Assembly (NCBI GenBank): GCA_035942035.1
Contig: DASZDK010000023.1
Span: 1 to 64,000, forward strand
Length of the DNA: 64,000 bases
Source: JAHWJR01 sp035942035
Lineage (GTDB): Bacteria; Actinomycetota; Acidimicrobiia; Acidimicrobiales; CADCSY01
Reading direction: 5' to 3'
The position numbers and the translations under genes were made by a program. The notes beneath the pieces are model-generated. The model was not told the DNA's origin, did not search any database, and saw nothing but the letters and a program-made list of their open reading frames with translations. Shown piece by piece: positions 25,312-34,355 of the stretch. Each line of letters opens with the position of its first letter. The stretch's first letter is position 1.

Positions 25312-25437
25312 GCGCGGCAGGGTAGCGGCGGACCTGTCGGGGCTCCGGCACTACCGTCGTCACCCTGTGCCTGCCGTTGTCGTCCCCCAGCGTCGCTCGG
25401 CGACGGAACCCGCCCGGAGACCGCCCGGGGGGCGGCG

Positions 25438-26979
25438 GTGAGGGGCGGGCTCATGGTGTGCGGCACCGCCAGCAACGTGGGCAAGAGCCACGTGGTCAGC
25501 GGCCTGTGCCGGCTGCTGGCCCGCCGGGGGGTGCGGGTGGCGCCGTTCAAGTCCCAGAACATGGCGCTCAACTCGTGGGTGACGGCGAGCGGCCACGAGA
25601 TCGGACGGGCCCAGGGCGTGCAGGCGGTGGCCGCCGGGGCCGAGCCCGAGGTGGCCATGAACCCGATCCTGCTCAAGCCCACCGGCGAGCGCACCAGCCA
25701 GGTGGTGGTGATGGGACGGCCCGCGGGTCACCTCGACGCCGCCGCCTACCACGAGCTCAAGCCCCAGCTGTGGGACGTGGTGCTCGGCGCCCTCGACGAC
25801 CTGCGGTCCCGCTACGACGTGGTGATCGCGGAGGGGGCGGGGAGCCCGACGGAGATCAACCTCCTGGCCCATGACATCGTCAACCTGCCTCTGGCCCGGC
25901 GGGCGGGGCTGCCCGCTGTGGTGGTGGGCGACATCGACCGAGGCGGCGTGTTCGCCGCCCTCTACGGCACCGTGGCCCTGCTGCCCGAGCGCTACCGGGC
26001 CCTGGTCCGGGGCTTCGTGATCAACAAGTTCCGGGGCGACCCCGCCCTGCTGGGCGACGGCGCCGCCGAGCTCCAGCGCCGGTGCGGGGTGCCCACCCTC
26101 GGGGTGCTGCCCTGGGTGCACGACGTGGCCCTCGACGCCGAGGACTCGCTGGCGCTGGCCGGGCGCGGGCCCACAGCCGCGGCGCCGGCGGTGGCCGACA
26201 CCCTGGACGTGGCCGCCGTGCGCTTCCCCCGCATCGCCAACTTCACCGATCTCGACGCCCTCGCCGTCGAGCCCGGCGTGGAGGTGCGCCTGGTCGACTC
26301 GGCCGGCGCCCTCGGCCGGCCCGACCTGGTGGTGCTGCCTGGGACCAAGGCCACGGTCGACGACCTCGACTGGCTGCGGGGCCGGGGCCTCGACCGGGCC
26401 ATCGACGCCTCCGGCGCCCTGGTGCTCGGCATCTGCGGGGGCGAGCAGATGATGGGCCGGCGCATCACCGACACGGTGGAGTCGGGCCGGGGTGAGGTCG
26501 AGGGCCTGGGCTGGCTCGACGTGACCACCACCTTCGCCCCCGACAAGGTCACCCGCCAGCGCCGGGGCGAGGCCATGGGCCAGCGGGCCGCCGGCTACCA
26601 GATCCACCACGGGCGGGTGGCACGGGGCAAGGCGGCGGCGGCGTGGGTCCACCTCGACGACGTGTACGGCGAGCACGAGGAGGGCGCCGTCGACCTGGTG
26701 GACGCCCGCTTCCTCGGCACCACCCTCCACGGGCTGTTCGAGCAGGACGCCTTTCGGGCGGCCTTCCTCACCGAAGTGGGCCGGCGGGCCGGCAAGCGGT
26801 TCGTGCCCGCCGGCGTGTCGTTCGCCGCCGAGCGCCAGGCCCAGCTCGATCGCCTGGCCGACCTGGTGGAGGCCTCCCTCGACCTGGCCGCCCTCGACGC
26901 CATCGTGGCCGAGGGGGCGCAGCCGGCGGACGCCGGCGCCGGCGCCGACCCGGTCCCCGTCCCGAGGCGGGCGTCGTGA
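25438..26979 (+). CDS. cobQ: Cobyric acid synthase
   Basis: CobQ/CbiP amidates the b, d, e and g side chains. The 513-aa protein has the N-terminal ATPase (LMVCGTASNVGKSHVVSGLC, VAPFKSQNMALNSWVTASG, VVIAEGAGSPTEINL, VVVGDIDRGGVFAALYG) and a C-terminal glutaminase-like domain with LVLGICGGEQMMGRRI, where the nucleophilic cysteine sits, and LGTTLHGLFEQDAFR with the catalytic histidine. I chose the GTG at 25438, giving RGGLMVCGTAS, rather than the internal ATG at 25453. It opens the plus-strand operon cobQ-cobN-chlID-cobT. Confidence 0.94.
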   Translation: MRGGLMVCGTASNVGKSHVVSGLCRLLARRGVRVAPFKSQNMALNSWVTASGHEIGRAQGVQAVAAGAEPEVAMNPILLKPTGERTSQVVVMGRPAGHLDAAAYHELKPQLWDVVLGALDDLRSRYDVVIAEGAGSPTEINLLAHDIVNLPLARRAGLPAVVVGDIDRGGVFAALYGTVALLPERYRALVRGFVINKFRGDPALLGDGAAELQRRCGVPTLGVLPWVHDVALDAEDSLALAGRGPTAAAPAVADTLDVAAVRFPRIANFTDLDALAVEPGVEVRLVDSAGALGRPDLVVLPGTKATVDDLDWLRGRGLDRAIDASGALVLGICGGEQMMGRRITDTVESGRGEVEGLGWLDVTTTFAPDKVTRQRRGEAMGQRAAGYQIHHGRVARGKAAAAWVHLDDVYGEHEEGAVDLVDARFLGTTLHGLFEQDAFRAAFLTEVGRRAGKRFVPAGVSFAAERQAQLDRLADLVEASLDLAALDAIVAEGAQPADAGAGADPVPVPRRAS

Positions 26980-29900
26980 TCCTCGTCCTCACCAACGCCG
27001 ACACCGAGATCCTGGCCCTGCGCTCGGTGGTCGAGGGCCTGCCCGACGGCTTCCCGCCGGTGCGGGCGGCCAACCCGTCGGCGCTCACCGAGGTCCCCAC
27101 CCTGGACGGGGTCGACGCCGTGGTGGTCCGCCTCCTCGGGGGCCGCCGGGCGTGGGAACCCGGCTTCGACGACCTCCACCGGGCCTGTGCCGAGCGGCGG
27201 GTGCCGCTGCTGGCCTTCGGTGGCGAGGCCGTGCCCGACGCCGAGCTCATGGGCCGCTCCACCGTGCCCGCCGCCACCGTGGCCGCCGCCTTCGACTACC
27301 TGGTGGCGGGGGGCCTGGCCAACGTCGAGCACCTGCTGCGGTTCGTGGCCGACACCGTGCTCATGACCGGCTTCGGCTTCGAGCCGCCGGCCGAGGTGCC
27401 CGCCTTCGGCCACTGGGGGCAACGGGAGCGCCACCCCGGCCGGCCGGCGGTGGGCGTGGTGTTCTACCGCGCCCACCTGCTCAGCGGGAACACGCTGTTC
27501 GTCGACGCCCTGTGCGACGCCATCGAGGCCCGGGGGGCCGACGCCGTGCCGGTGTACTGCTACTCGCTGCGGCCCGACGAGCACGGGCGGGTCCCCGCCC
27601 TCGACCTGCTGGCCGAGGCCGGGGTCAGCGCCGTGGTCACCACCGTGCTGGCGTCGGGGTCCCTGGCCCGGGGGACGGAGGGGAGCGAGGACGACGAGTG
27701 GGCCGCGCCCCACCTGGGCGCCCTCGACGTCCCCGTGGTGCAGGCGCCGGCCGCCACCATCCCCTCGGCCGCCTGGGCAGTGAGCGACGCCGGCATGTCC
27801 CCGCTCGACGTGGCCATGGGCGTGGCCATCCCCGAGTTCGACGGGCGCATCGTCAGCGTGCCGGTGTCGTTCAAGGAGGTGGTCGACGACGGTGACGAGC
27901 TGGGCTCGCCCGTGCTGGCCTACCGGGGCGTGCCCGACCGCGTCGAGCGGGTGGCGGGCACCAGCGTCCGCCTGGCGTCACTCGGGCAGGTGCCGGCGGC
28001 CGAGCGCCGGGTCGCCGTCGTCCTGTCCGCCTACCCCACCAAGCGCAGCCGCCTGGGCAACGCCGTGGGCCTGGACACGCCGGCCAGCGCGGTCCGCCTG
28101 CTCCACGCCCTGCGGGACGCCGGCTACCGGGTCGACGACATCCCCGCCGACGGCGACGCCCTCATGGCCGCCCTGGCCGACGGCTTCACCTACGAGGACC
28201 CGGTCCTGGCCGCCGGCCAGCTGGCCCAGGCGCCGGGACGCCTGGCCGTCGAGCGCTACGGCGAGTGGTTCGCCGAACTGCCCGCCGGCGCCCGGGCCGC
28301 GGTCGAGGGCACCTGGGGGCCGGCGCCAGGCCAGGTGTGGCGCTCGGGCGACGACCTGGTGTTCCCCGGCCTCGACCTGGGCGGGGTGCTCGTGGCGGTG
28401 CAGCCGCCCCGGGGGTTCGGGGAGTCGCCCATCGCCACCTACCACTCCCCCGACCTGGCGCCTACCCACCACTACCTGGCCTTCTACCGCTGGCTCGACG
28501 AAGGGTGGGGCGCCGGAGCGGTGATCCACGCCGGCAAGCACGGGACCCTCGAGTGGCTGCCGGGCAAGGGCGTGGGCCTGTCCGCCGGCTGCTTCCCCGA
28601 CGCCGCCCTGGGCGACGTGCCGCTGTTCTACCCCTTCGTGGTCAACGACCCGGGCGAGGGCACTCAGGCCAAGCGCCGGGCCCACGCCGTGGTGGTCGAC
28701 CACCTGGTGCCCCCGCTCACCCGGGCCGACACCTACGACGACTTGGCTCGCCTGGAGTCGCTGCTCGACACCTACGCCTCGGTGCAGGCGCTCGACCCGG
28801 CCAAGCTCCCCGCCGTGCGGACCCAGGTGTGGGACCTGCTGGTGAGCGCCGAGATCCACCGCGACCTGGGCCTGTCCGAGGCCCCCGAGGGCGACGAGTT
28901 CGACGACGCCGTGCTCCACGTGGACGGCTACCTGTGCGAGCTCAAGGACGCCCAGATCAGGGGCGGGCTGCACGTGCTGGGGGCGCCGCCCGAGGGCGAG
29001 GCCGAGCTCGAGATGGTGCTGGCCCTGACCCGGCTGCCCCAGGGGCGGGTCCCCTCGCTGCGGGCGACGGTGGCCGGCGACCTCGGCGTCGAACTGGCCG
29101 CCGGCGCCCGGGTCGACGTCGACGCCGTCGAAGCCGAGTGCCGGCGCCGGCTGGGCGCCCTTCAGTCGGCGGGCTGGCGCCCCGACGACCCGCCCGACGA
29201 CCCCACCCTGCGCTGGGTGTGCCAGCGCCTGGTGCCCGCCCTGCGGCGCACGACCGACGAGATCACCAACCTGCTCCACGGCCTGGCCGGCGGGTTCGTG
29301 CCCCCCGGGCCCAGCGGGGCGCCCAGCCGGGGCATGGCCTCGGTGCTGCCGACCGGGCGCAACTTCTACTCCGTCGATCCCAAGGCGGTGCCCTCCCCGC
29401 TGGCCTGGGACGTGGGCCGGGGCCTGGCCGACCAGCTGCTCGAGCGCCACCTGGCCGAGGAGGGCTGCTACCCGGCCACGGTCGGGCTGGTGGTGTGGGG
29501 CACGGCGGCCATGCGCACGTCGGGCGACGACGTGGCCGAGGCCCTGGCCCTGCTGGGCGTCCGTCCGGTGTGGGCCGAGGAGTCGGGGCGGGTGACCGGC
29601 ATCGAGCGCATCCCCGACGGCGAGCTGGGCCGGCCCCGGGTCGACGTGACCCTGCGCATCTCCGGGTTCTTCCGGGACGCCTTCCCCCACGTGGTCGCCC
29701 TGCTCGACGACGCCGTGCGCCTGGCCGGCTTCGGTGCCGACGGCGACCCCCGCCTGTTCGGGCCCAAGCCCGGCGGCTACGGCTCCGGCATCCTGGGCGT
29801 GATCGAGGCACGCGACTGGCGCAGCGACGAGGACCTGGCCGAGGTGTACCTGGCCTGGGGCGGCTACGCCTACGGGCGGGACCGGGCCGGGGAGCCGGCG

Positions 29901-30464
29901 CCGGAGGCCATGCGTCGGCGCTTCGCCGCCATCGACGTGGCGGTGAAGAACCAGGACAACCGGGAGCACGACATCTTCGACTCCGACGACTACCTCCAGG
30001 ACCACGGCGGGATGGTGGCCACCGTGCGGGCACTGACCGGCGCCGACCCCAAGGCGTGGTTCGGCGACTCCTCCGACCCGGCCCGGCCCCGGGTGCGCTC
30101 GCTGGCCGAGGAGGCGGCCCGGGTGGTGCGCAGCCGGGTGGTCAATCCCAAGTGGATCGACGCCATGCGCCGACACGGCTACAAGGGAGCGTTCGAGATG
30201 GCCGCCACCGTGGACTACCTGTTCGGCTACGACGCCACCGCCCACGTGGTGCAGGACTGGATGTACGAGCGGGTCACCGAGGCCTACGTGGGTGACCCCG
30301 AGGTGCGGAAGTTCTTCGAGGCATCCAACCCGTGGGCGCTGCGCTCCATCGCCGAGCGACTGCTGGAGGCCGACGAGCGGGGGCTGTGGGCCGCCTCGGA
30401 GTCGGCCCTCTCGACCTTGCGCGCTGCCCTCCTCGAGGCCGAGGGCTGGGAGGAGTCCCGGTGA
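26976..30464 (+). CDS. cobN: Cobaltochelatase large subunit
   Basis: CobN is the large, porphyrin-binding subunit of the ATP-dependent chelatase that inserts cobalt late, into hydrogenobyrinate a,c-diamide. The 1162-aa protein is related to BchH/ChlH and shows GVVFYRAHLLSGNTLFVDAL, VVLSAYPTKRSRLGNAVGLD, VIHAGKHGTLEWLPGKGVGL, FYPFVVNDPGEGTQAKRRAH and KPGGYGSGILGVIEARDWRS. The GTG at 26976 overlaps the cobQ stop. It is slightly shorter than most CobN proteins. Its ATPase partner is the chlID gene 193 bases downstream. Confidence 0.96.
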   Translation: MILVLTNADTEILALRSVVEGLPDGFPPVRAANPSALTEVPTLDGVDAVVVRLLGGRRAWEPGFDDLHRACAERRVPLLAFGGEAVPDAELMGRSTVPAATVAAAFDYLVAGGLANVEHLLRFVADTVLMTGFGFEPPAEVPAFGHWGQRERHPGRPAVGVVFYRAHLLSGNTLFVDALCDAIEARGADAVPVYCYSLRPDEHGRVPALDLLAEAGVSAVVTTVLASGSLARGTEGSEDDEWAAPHLGALDVPVVQAPAATIPSAAWAVSDAGMSPLDVAMGVAIPEFDGRIVSVPVSFKEVVDDGDELGSPVLAYRGVPDRVERVAGTSVRLASLGQVPAAERRVAVVLSAYPTKRSRLGNAVGLDTPASAVRLLHALRDAGYRVDDIPADGDALMAALADGFTYEDPVLAAGQLAQAPGRLAVERYGEWFAELPAGARAAVEGTWGPAPGQVWRSGDDLVFPGLDLGGVLVAVQPPRGFGESPIATYHSPDLAPTHHYLAFYRWLDEGWGAGAVIHAGKHGTLEWLPGKGVGLSAGCFPDAALGDVPLFYPFVVNDPGEGTQAKRRAHAVVVDHLVPPLTRADTYDDLARLESLLDTYASVQALDPAKLPAVRTQVWDLLVSAEIHRDLGLSEAPEGDEFDDAVLHVDGYLCELKDAQIRGGLHVLGAPPEGEAELEMVLALTRLPQGRVPSLRATVAGDLGVELAAGARVDVDAVEAECRRRLGALQSAGWRPDDPPDDPTLRWVCQRLVPALRRTTDEITNLLHGLAGGFVPPGPSGAPSRGMASVLPTGRNFYSVDPKAVPSPLAWDVGRGLADQLLERHLAEEGCYPATVGLVVWGTAAMRTSGDDVAEALALLGVRPVWAEESGRVTGIERIPDGELGRPRVDVTLRISGFFRDAFPHVVALLDDAVRLAGFGADGDPRLFGPKPGGYGSGILGVIEARDWRSDEDLAEVYLAWGGYAYGRDRAGEPAPEAMRRRFAAIDVAVKNQDNREHDIFDSDDYLQDHGGMVATVRALTGADPKAWFGDSSDPARPRVRSLAEEAARVVRSRVVNPKWIDAMRRHGYKGAFEMAATVDYLFGYDATAHVVQDWMYERVTEAYVGDPEVRKFFEASNPWALRSIAERLLEADERGLWAASESALSTLRAALLEAEGWEESR

Positions 30465-30510
30465 GCCTTCCCACCGTGCCCGCTCCGCCGCCCGGGTCCT
30501 GTCACCGAGC

Positions 30511-30633
30511 GGGACCCCTCCCACGGACCGCCTCCGGCGCCAGGGGCGCCTCCGGCGTCCGTGGGCCCCTCCCCTCGGCGCCACCCGGGCGGCTCCGCTC
30601 GCTTTGCTCGCTCGCCGGGACTCCTCCCACCGG
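30511..30633. repeat. GC-rich repeats and nested hairpin between cobN and chlID
   Basis: The 193-base spacer holds three similar blocks about 52-54 bases apart: GGGACCCCTCCCACGGA (30511-30527), GGGCCCCTCCCCTCGG (30563-30578) and GGGACTCCTCCCACCGG (30617-30633). Between the first two lies a perfect inverted repeat, CCCACGGAC (30520-30528) with GTCCGTGGG (30557-30565), enclosing two copies of CGCCTCCGGCG. It may be an extragenic repeat element, an attenuator or an RNA processing site. I see no gene in it. Confidence 0.55.
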
Positions 30634-30657
30634 CGCGGCCTTGGGCTGGGTGGCGTG

Positions 30658-32514
30658 ATGGCGAGCCGGTCCGGCTCCTCGACGGTGGCTGGGGGGCGCT
30701 TCCCGTTCTCTGCGGTGGTGGGGATGGAGGAGGTGAAGCTGGCGTTGGTACTGGCCGCTGTCGACCGGCGGATCGGGGGGGTGCTGCTGCGGGGCCAGAA
30801 GGGGTCGGCCAAGACGACGCTGGCCCGGGGGTTGGCCGTCCTGCTGCCCGGCGAGGCGCCCTTCGCCGAGCTGCCGCTGGGCGCCAGCGAGGACCGCCTG
30901 GTCGGCACCCTGGACCTGGGCGCCGCCCTGGCCGGCGAGGGTCGGCGCTTCGAGCCGGGGCTCCTGGCCGGCGCCCATGGGGGCGTGCTCTACGTCGACG
31001 AGGTCAACCTGCTGGCCGACCACCTGGTCGACGTGCTGCTCGACGTGGCCACCTCGGGGGTCAACCGGGTGGAGCGGGAGGGCATCTCCCACCAGCACCC
31101 GGCCCGGTTCGTCCTCATCGGCTCCATGAACCCCGAGGAGGGCGAGCTGCGCCCTCAGCTGCTCGACCGCTTCGGGTTGGCCGTCGACGTGGCCGCCAGC
31201 ACCGACCCCGGCGAGCGGGCCGAGGCCGTGCGCCGACGCCTGGCCTTCGACGCCGATCCGGCAGCCTTCGCCGAGCGGTGGGCGGGTGAGGAGGGAACCC
31301 TGGCCGCCCGGTTGGCCGCCGCCCGTCCCGCCGAGGTCCCCGACGACCTGCTCGCCTCGATCAGCGCCCTGTGCGCCGGACTCGGCGCCGAGGGCCTGCG
31401 GGCCGACCTGGTGGTGGCCCGGGCCGCCGCCGCCCTCGCCGGCTGGGAGGCGCGGGAGCGAGCCGAGGCCGACGACGTGCGCCGGGTGGCGCCGCTGGCC
31501 CTGGCCCACCGGCGCCGGCGGTCTCCGTTCGAGGACCCCGGGGTATCCGACGAGGAGATGCGCTCGGCGCTCGACCAGGCGCTGGGGCAGCCGGCCGCAC
31601 CACCCGACGAAGGGCCGTCCCCGTCCGCCGACGGCCCGCCGCCAGAACGGAATGGGGACGGTGACGGTGGTGGCGAGGGCGGCGGGAGCGCCGGCGAGCG
31701 GGAGGTCGAGGCCGGCGCCGCCCGGCCGGTGCTGCACCTGGCCGCGCCTCCCAGCGCCGGCAAGAGCGGCGGCCGGCGCTCAAAGGTGGCGAGCACCGAG
31801 GGACGCCTGGTGCGCGACCAACGTCCCACCGGGCCGGTGACCTCGCTGGCGGTGAACGCCACCGTGGCCGCCGCCGCCACCCGGCGGGCCGACGACCCCG
31901 CGAGCCCGCCGGTGGTAGCCGGCGACATCCGAGAGGCGGTGCGGGAATCCACCGCCGGCAACCTGGTGGTGCTCGCCGTCGACTGTTCCGGGTCCATGGG
32001 CGCCAGCCGGCGGATGGAGGCGGCCACGGGCGCCGCCCTCGGCCTGCTGGTCGACGCCTACCAGCGCCGCGACCGGGTGGCACTGGTCACCTTCCGGGGC
32101 GAGGGCGCGGAGGTCGTGCTGCGACCCACCGGCAGCGTCGAGGTGGCCCGGGCCCGCCTGGCCTCGGTGGCCACCGGAGGGCGCACCCCGCTGGCCGCCG
32201 GCGTCGAGACCGCGCTCGGCGTCGCCACCGCCGGCGCCCGGCCGTCGGGCCAACAGCCGCTGCTCGTCGTGCTCACCGACGGTCGGGCCACCGCCGGACC
32301 ACCCGGCGCCGACCCGGTGCAGGCGGCCCTGGCCGCCGGCGCCGCCGTGCGCCGCCAGCACGTGCCCGCCGTGGTGGTCGACGCCGAGGACGGTCCCACC
32401 CGCCTGGGGCTGGCCGCCACCCTGGCCCGGGCCATGGGCGCCCGCCACGTCACCCTCGACGAGCTGTCGCCAGGAACGGTGGAGGCCGCCGTGCGCCAGG
32501 CCCTTCCCCGATGA
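30658..32514 (+). CDS. Fused ChlI/ChlD-type ATPase subunit of cobaltochelatase
   Basis: This 618-aa protein drives CobN. Its first half is an AAA+ ATPase like magnesium chelatase ChlI: FPFSAVVGMEEVKLALVLAA, Walker A LLRGQKGSAKTTLARGLA, LLAGAHGGVLYVDEVNLLAD (Walker B), and FVLIGSMNPEEGELRPQLLD with the sensor. A proline-, glycine- and acid-rich linker (about residues 310-400) leads to a C-terminal von Willebrand A domain whose MIDAS reads VLAVDCSGSMGASRR, with LVTFRGEGAEVVLRPT and VVLTDGRATAGPPG. CobS and CobT-chelatase subunits are replaced by this fusion in many actinobacteria. Its stop overlaps the cobT start. Confidence 0.92.
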   Translation: MASRSGSSTVAGGRFPFSAVVGMEEVKLALVLAAVDRRIGGVLLRGQKGSAKTTLARGLAVLLPGEAPFAELPLGASEDRLVGTLDLGAALAGEGRRFEPGLLAGAHGGVLYVDEVNLLADHLVDVLLDVATSGVNRVEREGISHQHPARFVLIGSMNPEEGELRPQLLDRFGLAVDVAASTDPGERAEAVRRRLAFDADPAAFAERWAGEEGTLAARLAAARPAEVPDDLLASISALCAGLGAEGLRADLVVARAAAALAGWEARERAEADDVRRVAPLALAHRRRRSPFEDPGVSDEEMRSALDQALGQPAAPPDEGPSPSADGPPPERNGDGDGGGEGGGSAGEREVEAGAARPVLHLAAPPSAGKSGGRRSKVASTEGRLVRDQRPTGPVTSLAVNATVAAAATRRADDPASPPVVAGDIREAVRESTAGNLVVLAVDCSGSMGASRRMEAATGAALGLLVDAYQRRDRVALVTFRGEGAEVVLRPTGSVEVARARLASVATGGRTPLAAGVETALGVATAGARPSGQQPLLVVLTDGRATAGPPGADPVQAALAAGAAVRRQHVPAVVVDAEDGPTRLGLAATLARAMGARHVTLDELSPGTVEAAVRQALPR

Positions 32515-33617
32515 CGGAGGCCGGCGGGACCGGCGGGACCGGCGCCTTCGCCACCGCCGCCGCTGCCGTGCAGCGACCGGACGCCGGCGCCGCCGCCGCC
32601 GCCCGCGAACACCACGATCGCCTGGCCAAGCCCCGGGGGAGCCTCGGCCGATTGGAGGCGCTGGGTGCATGGCTGGCGGCCATCTCCGGCACAGCCCTCC
32701 CGCCGGCGCCGGCGCCCGCCGCGGTGGCTGTGTTCGCCGCCGACCACGGGGTCCACGCCCAGGGGGTGACGCCCTGGCCCCAGGAGGTGACCGTCCAGAT
32801 GGTCGCCACCCTCCTTGCCGGCGGGGCCACCATCAACGTCTTGGCTCGCCAGATGGGCGCCTCGGTCACCGTCGTCGACGTCGGCGTGGCCTCCACCCTG
32901 GCGCCGGCGCCCGGCCTGCTCGACCGCAAGGTGCGCTTCGGCACCGCCGACCTGGCCACTGGCCCGGCCATGACCGAGACCGAGGCGCGGGCCGCGCTCG
33001 ACGCCGGCGCCGAGGTGGCCGCCGACCTGGTCGCCGCCGGCGCCCGATGCCTGGTCACCGGCGAGATGGGCATCGCCAACACCACTGCCGCGGCCGCCGT
33101 GGTCGCCGCCCTGACCAGCCGTCCCGCCACCGAGGTCACCGGCCGGGGCACCGGCATCGACGAGGTGACCCTGGCCCGCAAGGTGGCCACGGTGCAGCGG
33201 GCGGTGGATCGCATGGAGCCGGGCGTCGGTCCCCTCGCCGTGCTCGCCTCCCTCGGCGGGCTGGAGATCGCTGCCCTCGCCGGTTTCGTGGTGGGCGGCG
33301 CCGCCGCCCGGGTGCCGGTGGTGATCGACGGCTTCATCGCCGGTGCCGGCCTCCTGGTCGCCTCCCGTCTGGTCCCCGAGGCCCTGAGCTACTGCCTGGC
33401 CGGGCACCGTTCCACCGAGCCCGGCGCCTCGGTCGTGCTGCACGACCTACGGCTGACGCCGCTGCTCGACCTGGGTCTGCGCCTGGGCGAGGGCACCGGG
33501 GCATGCCTGGCCCTGCCGGTGGTCGAGGCCGCCGCCCGGGTGCTGGCCGAGACCGCCACCCTGGAGGCCGCCGGGGTCACCGGCACGCAGCCCGACGGGC
33601 CTGACCACGGGCCCTAA
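32511..33617 (+). CDS. cobT: Nicotinate-nucleotide--dimethylbenzimidazole phosphoribosyltransferase
   Basis: CobT makes alpha-ribazole phosphate, the lower-ligand nucleotide, from nicotinate mononucleotide and a base. The 368-aa protein has AKPRGSLGRLEALGAWLAA, VAVFAADHGVHAQGVTPWPQ, MVATLLAGGATINVLARQ, CLVTGEMGIANTTAAAAVVA, TGRGTGIDEVTLARK and, near the end, LDLGLRLGEGTGACLALPVV with the catalytic glutamate. A low-complexity alanine/glycine N terminus of about 35 residues is extra. The ATG overlaps the chlID stop (ATGA). Confidence 0.95.
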   Translation: MTEAGGTGGTGAFATAAAAVQRPDAGAAAAAREHHDRLAKPRGSLGRLEALGAWLAAISGTALPPAPAPAAVAVFAADHGVHAQGVTPWPQEVTVQMVATLLAGGATINVLARQMGASVTVVDVGVASTLAPAPGLLDRKVRFGTADLATGPAMTETEARAALDAGAEVAADLVAAGARCLVTGEMGIANTTAAAAVVAALTSRPATEVTGRGTGIDEVTLARKVATVQRAVDRMEPGVGPLAVLASLGGLEIAALAGFVVGGAAARVPVVIDGFIAGAGLLVASRLVPEALSYCLAGHRSTEPGASVVLHDLRLTPLLDLGLRLGEGTGACLALPVVEAAARVLAETATLEAAGVTGTQPDGPDHGP

Positions 33618-33627
33618 CCTGGTCACC

Positions 33628-33933
33628 ATGGGTGCCCGAGTGACCCCCGGCGACCACGACCCGGCCACCACCGGCGACGTCGAGTCACGCATGCGGGCCG
33701 AGGGCCTCGAACCCCGCAGCTGGTCCAACGGGCCCGGTGACACCTACGGCTGGCATCGCCACGGGTACCACAAGGTCCTGTACTGCCTGTCCGGCAGCAT
33801 CGTGTTCCACACCTCCGACGACGGTGACCTCGAGCTGCACCCCGGCGACCGGTTCGACGTCGAGCCGGGGACGGACCACGCCGCCACCGTGGGCGCCGAC
33901 GGCGTGCGCTGCGTGGAGGCGCCTCGGGGCTGA
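33628..33933 (+). CDS. Single-domain cupin protein
   Basis: This 101-aa protein is one cupin barrel. Motif 1 reads YGWHRHGYHKVLYCLSGS, with histidines suited to bind a metal, and motif 2 reads HPGDRFDVEPGTDHAATV. The first 20 residues are probably disordered. It begins 10 bases after cobT and may share its transcript, but cupins of this size are too general to assign a reaction. A metal-binding or sensor role is possible. Confidence 0.8.
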   Translation: MGARVTPGDHDPATTGDVESRMRAEGLEPRSWSNGPGDTYGWHRHGYHKVLYCLSGSIVFHTSDDGDLELHPGDRFDVEPGTDHAATVGADGVRCVEAPRG

Positions 33934-33960
33934 CGCCGGGGCCTGCCTATCCTGGCCGGC

Positions 33961-34305
33961 GTGGAGGACAACGGGACCAACGATCAGGACATGGGCGCGG
34001 CCGTGGCGGCGATCACCAAGGGCCTCAACGGCATGGCGGACTGGCACGGCTACAACGACGCCGACGCCTGCGGTCCCGGGCGTGGCCCCGAGTGCCGGGG
34101 CTACTGGTTCAAGCCCGGCGTCATCGCCACCATCGCCGCCCCGGCCGTGGCCAGTGACGCCGACGCCCGGGCCGAGGTGGCCCACTCGATGACCGACGAC
34201 GAGGTGTGGGCCGAGGTCGAGCGCCGGCACCTGGTCAAGCAGCTCGGCAAGTGCCGGTGCGGCCGCGTCTTCGAGCCGCCCGTCTACAGCCGCCGAACCC
34301 GCTGA
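33961..34305 (+). CDS. Hypothetical protein, 114 aa, cysteine motifs
   Basis: I do not recognise this family. It opens at GTG 33961 with a flexible acidic stretch, then ITKGLNGMADWHGYNDADAC and a cysteine-rich pair CGPGRGPEC, a hydrophobic segment PGVIATIAAPAVASDADA, and ends with KQLGKCRCGRVFEPPVY. The four cysteines (two in each group) could bind zinc. It lies 28 bases after the cupin gene and continues the same co-directional series. Confidence 0.55.
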   Translation: MEDNGTNDQDMGAAVAAITKGLNGMADWHGYNDADACGPGRGPECRGYWFKPGVIATIAAPAVASDADARAEVAHSMTDDEVWAEVERRHLVKQLGKCRCGRVFEPPVYSRRTR

Positions 34306-34355
34306 ACGCCACCGTCGGGCGCCTGGTCCGCCCCGACTGGCGTGGCGCACGAGCG

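Noticed and set aside
25312..25437. Possible cobalamin riboswitch between cobO and cobQ
   Set aside because: None of the B12-box or core strings seen at the two real riboswitches is present; only a short GCGTCG/CGACG-type hairpin occurs.
30465..30657. CRISPR array from the repeated CCTCCC blocks
   Set aside because: Only three imperfect copies, no constant-length spacers of the usual type and no cas genes in the window.
27978..30908. Long open frame opposite cobN on the minus strand
   Set aside because: It mirrors a strongly conserved CobN gene and has the histidine-, glycine- and glutamine-rich look of GC-rich antisense reading.
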